From the NCBI GenBank assembly GCA_035640715.1, contig DASQVO010000331.1, forward strand, positions 1 through 10,795: a stretch of 10,795 nt of DNA, written 5' to 3'. The notes under the pieces were generated by a model. That model was not told where the DNA came from, made no database searches, and saw nothing but the letters and a program-made list of their open reading frames with translations. Shown one piece after another: positions 1 through 7,379 of this stretch. Source of the stretch: DASQVO01 sp035640715. Lineage in GTDB: Bacteria > Actinomycetota > Actinomycetes > Streptosporangiales > Streptosporangiaceae. Positions within the stretch are counted from its first letter, which is position 1. Every line of letters starts with the position of its first letter. The position numbers and the translations under genes are program-made.

Positions 1-2
1 GT

Positions 3-1934
3 CCCGGCCGCGCGCGGCGGCAGGCCCGGCCCGCGGGCGCGCCGGAATCGCTGGCCTCGTCGCTGCTTGACAACCTGGATCCCGAGCAGCGCGCAGCCGC
101 GCACGCCGACGGGCCGCTAATGATCATCGCGGGTCCTGGCACGGGGAAAACCCGCACGCTCACGCACCGGATCGCCTACCAGATCGCTGAACGTGACGTC
201 CCCGCGGACAGCTTCCTCGCCGTTACCTTCACCCGGCGCGCGGCTGAGGAAATGCGCCACCGGCTCGCGGGCCTCCTCCGGCCAGGTGATGCCGCCGCGC
301 CGCCAGCCGCGGCGCAGGTCACGGTGACGACATTCCATGGGCTGGCCCTCCGGCTCCTCAGGGAAGAACCCGACCGGGCAGGGCTGCCCCACCGATTCCA
401 GGTGGCCGACGAGGCGGCCAGGCTCGAGGCGGCTTCACGGATCACCGGCTCACAGCGCGAAGGCCGCCGGCTCCTGGCCACACTGGGCGCCAGCCCCGGC
501 CGCCATGACGAGACCGCGGCAGCCGACCGCGCGGCGTTGCGGGCGGAACTGGCCTCCCGCGGGCTGGTCGACCTGGATGACCTGATGGGTCTTGCCGTCC
601 GGCTGCTGCGCACCGAGACCGCCATCGCCGCCGGGCTGCGCGACCGGTGGCCCTGGATCAGCGTGGATGAATACCAGGACATCGATGAGCAGCAGTACGA
701 GCTGCTCCGTCTGCTGAGCGGCGGGACGCCCGGCCTCACGGTGATCGGGGATCCCGACCAGGCCATCTACGGATTCCGCGGCGCCGACGTGGGCTTCTTC
801 CTGCGCTTCAGCGCGGACTACCCGGACGCGAAAACGGTCTGCCTGACCCGGAACTACCGGTCCAGCCCCGCCATCGTGGCCGGCGCGCTGCAGGCGATCG
901 CACCAGCCACCCTGGTCCCCGGCAGGGAGCTGCACGCGATGGCCCGCCATGGCGGCTCGGTCGCGATCGGATCCGCCGTGCCCGCGCCCGCGGATGGCGC
1001 GCCAGGCCAGCGGGCCGGCGGCGAGGCACCGCCGGCGGCCGGCGCGTCGGCGATCATCTTCCATGAGGGGCCCACCGAGCAGGCCGAAGCGGCGTGGATC
1101 GCCGGGGAGATCGACCGGCTGATCGGCGGCTCGTCCTTCCATTCGCTGGACAGCGGCCGCGTGGACTCAAGGGAGCGGCACACGGCACTGGCCCTGTCGG
1201 ACGTCGCCATTCTTTACCGTACCGACGCGCAGGCCGCTGCGCTCGGCCAGGCGCTGACCCGCGCCGGGCTCCCTTTCCAGAAGCGCTCGCACGACCTGCT
1301 GGCACGCCGGCCCGGGGTGCGGGACATCGTCAGCGAGATGCGCCTGGCGGAGCCGGCCGCGCCCAATGGCCCCGTCACCAGCGTCACCGACCGGCTCCGC
1401 CGAGCCGTGGGAAAGCTCACTGCTTTCCTGCCGGGCTCCGCGGCGGCCGCGGTTGATGTGCTGGCAGCCGGCGAGGTGCTCGTGCCGCTGGCCAGCCGAT
1501 GCGGTGACGACATCGGCCGGTTTTTCACCGAGGTGTCACTCGGCGCGGAGGCGGACGCGCTGGATCCCAGGGCGGATGCGGTCACCCTGCTGACGCTGCA
1601 CGCGGCGAAGGGACTTGAGTTCGAGGTGGTGTTCATCGCGGGCTGCGAGCGGGGCCTGCTCCCGCTCTGGCTGCCGGGCGCCATCCCAGGCACCTCACCC
1701 GGGCCGCGGCCCGGTACCCCGGTGGGCACGGACGAGGAGCGGCGGCTGCTGTTCGTCGGGATGACAAGGGCCCGCGCACGGCTCTTCCTCACCTGCGCGG
1801 CCAGACGGTCCAGGATCGGCAGTTCGTCGGTGACGGGCCCTTCACCGTTCCTGGCCGCCATCGATCCGGCGCTTCTGGGCCGCGCGGCAGCGCCGAGGCG
1901 GCAGCCGCGGGACCGGCAGCTGCGCCTGCTCTGA
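3..1934 (+). CDS. UvrD/PcrA-like superfamily I DNA helicase, 5' truncated by the window edge
   Basis: ATP-dependent 3'-5' DNA helicase of the UvrD/Rep/PcrA family, likely cytoplasmic and acting in DNA repair. The frame is open from base 3, and a Q-motif-like stretch (LDPEQRAAA) precedes the ATG at 120, so that ATG is internal and the true start is off the left edge. Motifs appear in canonical order: Walker A AGPGTGKT (129-152), motif Ia TFTRRAAEEM, motif II DEYQD (666-680), motif III GDPDQAIYGFRGAD (747-788), motif IV NYRSS (852-866), motif V TLHAAKGLEFE (1593-1625) and motif VI VGMTRARARL near 1755. About 643 residues are visible. An Ala/Pro/Gly-rich stretch around 970-1050 looks like a non-conserved linker. 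The residues before the Q motif are Arg/Pro/Ala-rich, like an interdomain linker, so an extra N-terminal domain is possible but not visible. Helicase family call is very secure; the exact paralogue (UvrD1, PcrA or a fusion form) is not. Confidence 0.95.
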   Translation, partial: PGRARRQARPAGAPESLASSLLDNLDPEQRAAAHADGPLMIIAGPGTGKTRTLTHRIAYQIAERDVPADSFLAVTFTRRAAEEMRHRLAGLLRPGDAAAPPAAAQVTVTTFHGLALRLLREEPDRAGLPHRFQVADEAARLEAASRITGSQREGRRLLATLGASPGRHDETAAADRAALRAELASRGLVDLDDLMGLAVRLLRTETAIAAGLRDRWPWISVDEYQDIDEQQYELLRLLSGGTPGLTVIGDPDQAIYGFRGADVGFFLRFSADYPDAKTVCLTRNYRSSPAIVAGALQAIAPATLVPGRELHAMARHGGSVAIGSAVPAPADGAPGQRAGGEAPPAAGASAIIFHEGPTEQAEAAWIAGEIDRLIGGSSFHSLDSGRVDSRERHTALALSDVAILYRTDAQAAALGQALTRAGLPFQKRSHDLLARRPGVRDIVSEMRLAEPAAPNGPVTSVTDRLRRAVGKLTAFLPGSAAAAVDVLAAGEVLVPLASRCGDDIGRFFTEVSLGAEADALDPRADAVTLLTLHAAKGLEFEVVFIAGCERGLLPLWLPGAIPGTSPGPRPGTPVGTDEERRLLFVGMTRARARLFLTCAARRSRIGSSSVTGPSPFLAAIDPALLGRAAAPRRQPRDRQLRLL

Positions 1935-1957
1935 CCGCGGGCGAGGAGGATCAGAGC
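1928..1957. terminator. Possible bidirectional terminator containing both stop codons
   Basis: GCTCTGA (1928-1934) and TCAGAGC (1951-1957) form a perfect 7-bp inverted repeat. Two further C-G pairs are possible past a one-base bulge, and the loop is about 12-16 nt. Each arm contains the TGA stop of one convergent gene (helicase on +, argA on -), and only 16 bp separate the genes. There is no T-tract. Actinobacterial terminators often lack one, but the symmetry may also be chance, since both genes happen to end in CTC TGA. Confidence 0.3.
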
Positions 1958-2454
1958 CGGAGCAGCATCCGGGTGTTCCCAAGGGTGTTCGGCTTCACCC
2001 AGTCGAGGTCGAGGAACTCGGCTACGCCCTCGTCGTAGGACCGGAGCAACTCGGCGTACACGTCGGGCGCGACCGGCGTTCCGCTGATCTCCTTGAAGCC
2101 GAGGCTGGCGAAGAAGTTCACCGCGAACGTGAGCACGAACACTCGCTCGACACCCAGCTCGCGGGCACGGCCGAGCAGTGCCTGGACGATCCGGCCCCCG
2201 ATCCCGCGTCCTTGGCAGTCCGCGCTGACCGCGATCGTCCTGATCTCGGCGAGGTCCTCCCACAGGACATGCAGTGCACCACAGCCCGCCAGCAGGCCGT
2301 CGGATTCCCGCTCAGCGACCCAGAATTCCTGAATGTCCTCATACAGGGTGACGGTGGCCTTGCCGAGCAGGCGGCCCGACGCCACGTTCGCTTCGATCAG
2401 GCCGCGGATCCCCGGGACGTCACTGGTACGCGCCTGCCTGACCGTGTATCCCAT
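1951..2454 (-). CDS. argA: Amino-acid N-acetyltransferase (N-acetylglutamate synthase), GNAT family, ArgA-like
   Basis: Predicted to transfer acetyl from acetyl-CoA to L-glutamate, the first step of arginine biosynthesis, in the cytoplasm. The protein is a single GNAT domain of 167 residues. It closely matches my recollection of the short actinobacterial enzyme (M. tuberculosis Rv2747): RQARTSDVPGI at 6-16, VTLYEDIQEFWVAE at 35-48, CGALHVLWEDLAEIRT at 58-73, the acetyl-CoA loop QGRGIG at 81-86, FFASLGF, and a C-terminal YDEGVAEFLDLDWVKPNTLGN block. I chose the ATG at 2454 because homology begins right after it. An in-frame GTG at 2517 would add 21 unconserved residues, and neither start has a convincing Shine-Dalgarno. 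It is convergent with the helicase and divergent from the NlpC/P60 gene, so probably monocistronic; no arginine genes are adjacent. The lack of an amino-acid-kinase domain fits the short ArgA class rather than classical E. coli ArgA. Confidence 0.88.
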   Translation of the reverse strand: MGYTVRQARTSDVPGIRGLIEANVASGRLLGKATVTLYEDIQEFWVAERESDGLLAGCGALHVLWEDLAEIRTIAVSADCQGRGIGGRIVQALLGRARELGVERVFVLTFAVNFFASLGFKEISGTPVAPDVYAELLRSYDEGVAEFLDLDWVKPNTLGNTRMLLRL

Positions 2455-2549
2455 CGCGGGTACACGATAGCCGGTGCGGCGGCCAGTGCAGATAGCGACG
2501 GCCGCAACCGCCCTCACCGGTAAAAAAGCGGCCAGTTATCGCGTTCCGG

Positions 2550-2578
2550 TTGGCAAGCGTGTCGAGATCCAATAATGT
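2550..2578 (+). promoter_or_regulatory. Candidate sigma-70-type promoter for the NlpC/P60 gene
   Basis: TTGGCA (2550-2555) is followed after exactly 17 nt by TAATGT (2573-2578), a reasonable -35/-10 pair for a principal actinobacterial sigma factor. The region is locally less GC-rich than its surroundings. Transcription would start near 2585, giving a leader of about 70 nt before the GTG at 2653. I saw no riboswitch-like conserved core in that leader. This is a pattern match by eye only. Confidence 0.4.
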
Positions 2579-2640
2579 GCAACGCTGTTACCAGCAATCG
2601 ACGGATGACATGGATGATGCCGACGTCGGCGGTCTGCGAG

Positions 2641-2647
2641 AGGAGGA
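2641..2647 (+). promoter_or_regulatory. Strong Shine-Dalgarno that fixes the NlpC/P60 start
   Basis: AGGAGGA lies five bases before the GTG at 2653. This near-perfect anti-16S match decides for that GTG over the in-frame upstream ATG at 2575 and several in-frame ATGs between them, none of which has a comparable site. Confidence 0.8.
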
Positions 2648-2652
2648 CTTCC

Positions 2653-3702
2653 GTGCGGCGTTCGCGGCATGGCGTCATGCGTACGATCTCCTCACCGTCC
2701 CGCGCACGGACCGGCGCGTCCCGCGCCTGGCGAACCGTGGCGGCGCTCACAGGAGCGACGACTGCCCTCGCTCTCCTCCTGCCCGGCGGCGTGAGCAGCG
2801 CCCAGACCCGCGTCCCCGCACCGGACCTGAAATCGCTGGTTGCCCAGGCAAAGCAACTCACGTACCAGATCAATGCGCTCAGCGAGCAATACGACGGCCT
2901 CCGCATCCAGCTTTCCTCGGCACGCGTCGCGGCCAGGAAAGCGGAAAAGGCTGCCGCGCAGGACGCCGCCGCGCTGAAGGCCAGCCAGTCCGCCGTTGGC
3001 CGGCTTGCCTCTGCTAGCTACATGAACGCGGGCTATGACCCGATTCTCGAGCTTTTCACCAGCAGCAACCCCGAGCAGTTCCTCGGTCAGGCATCGATCA
3101 CGCAGCAGCTTGACCAGGAAAACGGCAACCGGGTGACCGGCCTGAAGGCCGCGGAGGCCGCGGATGCGCGCGCCCGTGCGACGGCCCAGCAGCAGATCGC
3201 CCATGTCACGGCGCTCCAGGCCGCAATGAGCGCCAAGAGCCAGGAGATCCAGAGCGAGATTGACAAGATCAACAGCTCCGCGATGCAGCAGGCCATGGCG
3301 ATCTTCAACCAGACCGGGCAATACCCGAACATCAACATCCCGGGCAGCAGCAGCGTCGGTGCCGTGGCCCTGCGCTACGCGCTCTCACGGCGCGGGGACC
3401 CCTACGTGTGGGGAGCGGCGGGCCCAAGTGAATTTGACTGCTCCGGCCTTGTCATGTGGGCGTACGCGCAAGAAGGAATCAGCCTGCCGCACTACACGGG
3501 CAGCCAGTGGGACATGGGCCAGCACATCTCGCGCAGCCAGCTTGAGCCAGGGGACCTGGTCTTCTTCTTCGCCGACATCAGCCACGTAGGCCTCTACATC
3601 GGCAACGGGCTGATGGTCGACGCGCCCGCCTACGGCCAGGATGTCCAGGTGCAGCCAGTCCCCTGGGATGTCTACGTCGGCGCCGTCCGCATCGAAGCCT
3701 GA
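2653..3702 (+). CDS. Secreted coiled-coil NlpC/P60 (C40) peptidoglycan endopeptidase, RipA/RipB-like architecture
   Basis: Predicted exported cell-wall hydrolase that cleaves peptide stems of peptidoglycan, as in daughter-cell separation or wall remodelling. From the GTG the protein has 349 residues. It begins with a long Arg-rich N-region, a hydrophobic core (about 28-46) and a likely signal peptidase site after SSA (50/51). Residues about 58-225 are rich in Ala, Gln, Lys and Glu and look like two coiled-coil segments around a short globular piece (SYMNAGYDPILELF). The NlpC/P60 domain occupies about 240-349, with catalytic Cys263 in FDCSGLVMWAY and His311 in ISHVGLYIG. Twelve residues after the His lies Asp323, where RipA, as I recall, has Glu444 as the third catalytic residue. 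No LysM, SH3 or membrane anchor is visible. It is transcribed alone, divergent from argA and convergent with lysS. The coiled-coil/NlpC layout is common in actinobacteria; which paralogue this is cannot be told. Confidence 0.92.
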   Translation: MRRSRHGVMRTISSPSRARTGASRAWRTVAALTGATTALALLLPGGVSSAQTRVPAPDLKSLVAQAKQLTYQINALSEQYDGLRIQLSSARVAARKAEKAAAQDAAALKASQSAVGRLASASYMNAGYDPILELFTSSNPEQFLGQASITQQLDQENGNRVTGLKAAEAADARARATAQQQIAHVTALQAAMSAKSQEIQSEIDKINSSAMQQAMAIFNQTGQYPNINIPGSSSVGAVALRYALSRRGDPYVWGAAGPSEFDCSGLVMWAYAQEGISLPHYTGSQWDMGQHISRSQLEPGDLVFFFADISHVGLYIGNGLMVDAPAYGQDVQVQPVPWDVYVGAVRIEA

Positions 3703-3705
3703 CTC

Positions 3706-3720
3706 TGCCGCGCGGCGGCA
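3706..3720 (+). terminator. GC hairpin just after the NlpC/P60 stop codon
   Basis: TGCCGC (3706-3711), a GCG loop and GCGGCA (3715-3720) make a perfect 6-bp stem starting four bases after the stop. There is no clear U-run downstream. Position and stability suit an actinobacterial terminator, but the stem is short. Confidence 0.4.
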
Positions 3721-3749
3721 CACCTCCCACATTTGATCCAGCCCGGTTT

Positions 3750-3799
3750 CATGATCATGGCCGTAGACCATGTACAGCGGCAAATGGCCCACGATCATG
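3750..3799. repeat. Imperfect inverted repeat between convergent genes
   Basis: CATGATCATGGCC (3750-3762) is mirrored by GGCCCACGATCATG (3786-3799) with a small mismatch/insertion and a 23-nt loop. The left arm itself contains the 10-bp palindrome CATGATCATG. It sits in the gap between the NlpC/P60 gene and the 3' end of lysS. It could form a termination hairpin for lysS transcripts from the - strand, or be a protein-binding palindrome. Neither role is demonstrated. Confidence 0.3.
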
Positions 3800-3811
3800 G
3801 TTCAGCGGAGC

Positions 3812-5299
<1,488 letters not shown>

Positions 5300-5308
5300 C
5301 TGCCTGAG

Positions 5309-5330
5309 GCTACCGGTGCCGACCGGTAGC
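5309..5330 (-). promoter_or_regulatory. Perfect 9-bp inverted repeat in the lysS leader
   Basis: GCTACCGGT (5309-5317), a 4-nt spacer and ACCGGTAGC (5322-5330) form a perfect hairpin or dyad. Its lysS-proximal edge is about 9 nt upstream of the lysS GTG, so in mRNA the stem would sit right against the ribosome-binding region. It lies in the only sizeable gap of the operon, between the coaX stop (5374) and lysS. It may be a terminator/attenuator for the upstream genes, a translation-modulating hairpin or an operator. There is no U-tract after it. Confidence 0.5.
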
Positions 5331-5373
5331 GAGCACGCCGGTTTCCGCCGACGCGCTGCAGGCCGGATACTGC

Positions 5374-6210
5374 TCAGGCCTCGACCGCGGCGTTCCGCTC
5401 GAAGACGAGACGGAGCCCGATCAGGGTAAGCCAGGGCTCATGCGCATCGATGATGCTGACCTCATCGATGACCAGAGGAGCCAGGCCCCCGGTCGCGATG
5501 ATCGTCACGGATTCCGGGTCAGCAGGCGCGAGCTCGCGTGCCATCCGCCTCGCGATCCCCTCCACCTGGCCCGCGAACCCGTAGACGATCCCGGACTGCA
5601 GGGCTTCCACGGTGTTCTTCCCGACCACCCGGGGTGGCCGGGTGAGCTCCACCTTCAGCAGCTGAGCGGCCCTGCGGGACAGCGCGTCAACGGAGATCTC
5701 TATGCCGGGGGCGAGCGCGCCGCCCACGAACTCACCCCGCGCGCTGACCGCATCGAAGTTGGTTGACGTGCCGAAGTCCACCACGATAGCCGGGCCGCCG
5801 TAGAGGTGCACGGCAGCGAGCGCATTCATGATGCGATCGCTGCCGACCTCCTTGGGGTTGTCCATCCGGATCGGCACGCCGGTCTTCACGCCTGGCTGGA
5901 CAATTACCGCAGGCACCTCACGGTAGTAGCGCCGGCACATCTCCCTCATCTCGTGCAGCACCGACGGCACCGTCGAGCAGAGCGAGATGCCCTCGATGCC
6001 GGTGCCCGGGGCGCCCCCGCCGCCTCCCCCGCCGTAGCGCACCGGATCTTTGAGCACGGCGCTCTGTGCCAGCAGCCCCTGCAGCACCACGGCGATCTCG
6101 TCCGCCGTGCGGTCAGGCACGGTAGCGATCCGCCAGTGCTCGATGACCTCCTCGCCATCGAAGACGCCGAGAACCGTGTTGGTGTTGCCCACGTCGATCG
6201 CCAGCAGCAT
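5374..6210 (-). CDS. coaX: Type III pantothenate kinase
   Basis: Phosphorylates pantothenate with ATP, the first committed step of CoA synthesis, in the cytoplasm. It belongs to the ASKHA kinase fold and is unrelated to CoaA; the type III class is known for needing a monovalent cation and resisting CoA feedback. The 278 residues contain the N-terminal phosphate loop LLAIDVGNTNT with Asp6, NPKEVGSDRIMNA in mid-protein, VVDFGTSTNFDAV (second phosphate motif) and GGALAPGIEIS. A run of seven glycines (60-66) followed by APGTG is an insertion in a surface loop between the first helices and the LCSTVPS strand; it is not a feature of the family as I know it. The ATG at 6210 is preceded by GAGAGG with 6-nt spacing and lies 10 nt after the nadC stop, so it is co-transcribed with nadC. 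Confidence 0.96.
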   Translation of the reverse strand: MLLAIDVGNTNTVLGVFDGEEVIEHWRIATVPDRTADEIAVVLQGLLAQSAVLKDPVRYGGGGGGGAPGTGIEGISLCSTVPSVLHEMREMCRRYYREVPAVIVQPGVKTGVPIRMDNPKEVGSDRIMNALAAVHLYGGPAIVVDFGTSTNFDAVSARGEFVGGALAPGIEISVDALSRRAAQLLKVELTRPPRVVGKNTVEALQSGIVYGFAGQVEGIARRMARELAPADPESVTIIATGGLAPLVIDEVSIIDAHEPWLTLIGLRLVFERNAAVEA

Positions 6211-6220
6211 TGCTTACCTC

Positions 6221-7231
6221 TCAGTGCATGCCCGGCACCGGTGCCAGGTCGAGGGCTATGTCGAGCGCTGGGGCCGAATGGGTGAGCGCCCCTACGGCGA
6301 GATAGTCGACTCCGGTCATGGCGACCTCCCGGGCGTGCTCAAGTGACAGGCCGCCGCTTGCCTCCAGCCTCGCGCGCCCGCGAGCCAGCCGGACGGCGTC
6401 GGCCATCGCCGGGATAGTGAAGTTGTCCAGCAGGATCAGGTCGGCACCCGCACGGACCGCCTCATCCACCTGGTCGAGCGTGTCGCACTCGACCTCAATG
6501 GGGAAACCCGCGGCGCGGCTCCGGACAGCTGCGAAGGCGGCTGCCACCGATCCGGCCGCGGCCACGTGATTGTCCTTGATCAGCGCGGCATCAGACAGCG
6601 ACATCCGGTGGTTGACGCCGCCACCGCAGCGGACGGCGTATTTCTCCAGTGCGCGCAGGCCCGGCAGGGTCTTACGGGTATCCCTGATCCGTGCTCCGGT
6701 CCCCTCCACCGCATCCACCCAGCGGCGGGTAAGGGTGGCGATACCCGACAGGTGGCACAGCAGGTTCAGTGCCGTCCGTTCCGCCGCCAGTATCGCCGTG
6801 AGCGGTCCGGCGACCGTCAGCAGCACGTCGCCGCGGTGCACCCGGCCGCCGTCCACGGCACGCGCCTGCAGCGCGATCGAGCCGCCTGGTGCGCGCGCCG
6901 GGGGGGAATTGCCTGAGCCGCCTGATGCGCGCACCGCGGTTCCGGGTGAGCCGTCTGAAGCATGCGCCCGCGAGCCCAGCGGGCCAGCCCCAGCGGCGGT
7001 GATCTGGAAGACTGCCTCCGCCACTGCCAGTCCCGCCACGACGCCGCCGGCGCGCGCCACCACCTCGGCGCGGGCCACGGCATCCGGAGCGATGATCGCG
7101 CCGGTCGTGATGTCGGTTCCCCCGGCCAGGTCCTCGGCGAGCGCTGCCGCCGCGATGTCGGCGACCGCATGCGGATCCAGTCCCGCGCCGCGCAGCCGGC
7201 CGGACAGGTCCTCGCTCAGGCGCTCACTCAT
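6221..7231 (-). CDS. nadC: Nicotinate-nucleotide pyrophosphorylase (quinolinate phosphoribosyltransferase)
   Basis: Converts quinolinate and PRPP to nicotinate mononucleotide, CO2 and pyrophosphate, the third step of de novo NAD synthesis. At 336 residues it is about 45-50 longer than typical NadC. Family landmarks: LAEDLAGGTDITT near the N-terminus, ERTALNLLCHLSGIATLT (151-168), RDTRKTLPGLRALEKYAV (183-200) with the Arg/Lys substrate site, GGGVNHRMSLSDAALIKDNH (203-222), EVECDTLDQ (246-254), LLDNF and EASGG. The extra length is largely a Ser/Gly/Ala/Pro-rich segment at about 84-118, encoded by degenerate tandem repeats (6879-6980), in the loop between the N-terminal domain strands. The ATG at 7231 is preceded by GGGAG. 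It lies inside a 51-bp sequence that is duplicated upstream, and overlaps the stop of a 36-codon mini-ORF as ATGA. The core motifs are intact, so it is expected to be active. Confidence 0.95.
   Translation of the reverse strand: MSERLSEDLSGRLRGAGLDPHAVADIAAAALAEDLAGGTDITTGAIIAPDAVARAEVVARAGGVVAGLAVAEAVFQITAAGAGPLGSRAHASDGSPGTAVRASGGSGNSPPARAPGGSIALQARAVDGGRVHRGDVLLTVAGPLTAILAAERTALNLLCHLSGIATLTRRWVDAVEGTGARIRDTRKTLPGLRALEKYAVRCGGGVNHRMSLSDAALIKDNHVAAAGSVAAAFAAVRSRAAGFPIEVECDTLDQVDEAVRAGADLILLDNFTIPAMADAVRLARGRARLEASGGLSLEHAREVAMTGVDYLAVGALTHSAPALDIALDLAPVPGMH
6879..6980 (-). repeat. Degenerate 33-36 bp tandem repeat inside nadC
   Basis: Three head-to-tail units start with GAGCCG on the + strand at 6879 (36 bp), 6915 (33 bp) and 6948 (33 bp). 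The first 21 bases of units 1 and 2 match at 19 positions; unit 3 is more diverged. All lengths are multiples of three, so the nadC frame is kept. Together they encode the Ser/Gly/Pro/Ala-rich insertion at NadC residues about 84-118. Confidence 0.6.
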
Positions 7232-7379
7232 GCCCCGTCTCCCGCTCGCCTCCAGGGCGCTTTGGGGCGCCGCCTTCCCTCGTCGCTCGTCCCTCGCTCC
7301 TCAGTCCAGGCAGCGCCGCGCCCCTCCGGCTCACTCATGCCCCGTCTCCCGCTCGCCTCCAGGGCGCTTTGGGGCGCCG
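7222..7379. repeat. Exact 51-bp direct repeat spanning the nadB end and the nadC start
   Basis: Copy 1 (7222-7272) and copy 2 (7329-7379) are identical over 51 bp, offset by 107 bp, with 56 bp of unrelated DNA between (7273-7328). Read on the - strand, each copy carries a small hairpin (GGCGC, 6-nt loop, GCGCC), the Shine-Dalgarno GGGAG and the start ATGAGTGAG. Copy 2 encodes the last 15 codons and stop of nadB and the start of a mini-ORF; copy 1 supplies the end of that mini-ORF and the start of nadC. The spacer is purine-rich on the - strand, with GAGCGA/GACGAG-like motifs. This looks like a recent local duplication or the footprint of a small repeat element. Confidence 0.9.
7228..7338 (-). 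CDS. 36-codon mini-ORF created by the nadB/nadC junction duplication
   Basis: Begins MSEPEGRGAAW and ends WRRAGDGA; strongly charged (Arg, Glu) with no recognisable domain. Its ATG (7338) overlaps the nadB stop, and it has the same Shine-Dalgarno and first three codons (ATG AGT GAG) as nadC, because both lie in identical repeat copies. Its TGA overlaps the nadC ATG as ATGA. This suggests it occupies the position where nadC once started directly on the nadB stop. If translated, it would couple nadB translation to nadC across the extra 107 bp. A stable functional peptide is doubtful; a relay or leader role, or no role, is more likely. Confidence 0.3.
   Translation of the reverse strand: MSEPEGRGAAWTEERGTSDEGRRRPKAPWRRAGDGA

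Noticed and set aside
1699..1714. 16-bp perfect palindrome in the helicase gene
   Set aside because: It lies inside coding sequence for a Pro/Gly/Arg loop and is made only of G and C, so chance in such GC-rich DNA is a sufficient explanation.
1214..2263. 349-residue open frame antisense to the helicase and argA
   Set aside because: It overlaps two well-supported genes, has no recognisable motif and shows the Arg/Pro/Ser-rich composition of a GC-rich shadow frame.
2455..2517. Upstream GTG extension of ArgA to 2517
   Set aside because: The 21 extra residues have no family counterpart as I recall it, and no Shine-Dalgarno precedes the GTG; the ATG at 2454 fits the known N-terminus.
2455..2652. 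Possible cyclic-di-AMP (ydaO-type) or other riboswitch ahead of the NlpC/P60 gene
   Set aside because: Such riboswitches precede many actinobacterial wall hydrolases, but I see no conserved core here and the inferred leader (about 70 nt) is too short.
5300..5373. T-box or lysine riboswitch upstream of lysS
   Set aside because: The gap is only 74 bp, too short for either, and no T-box sequence is visible; only the simple 9-bp dyad is present.
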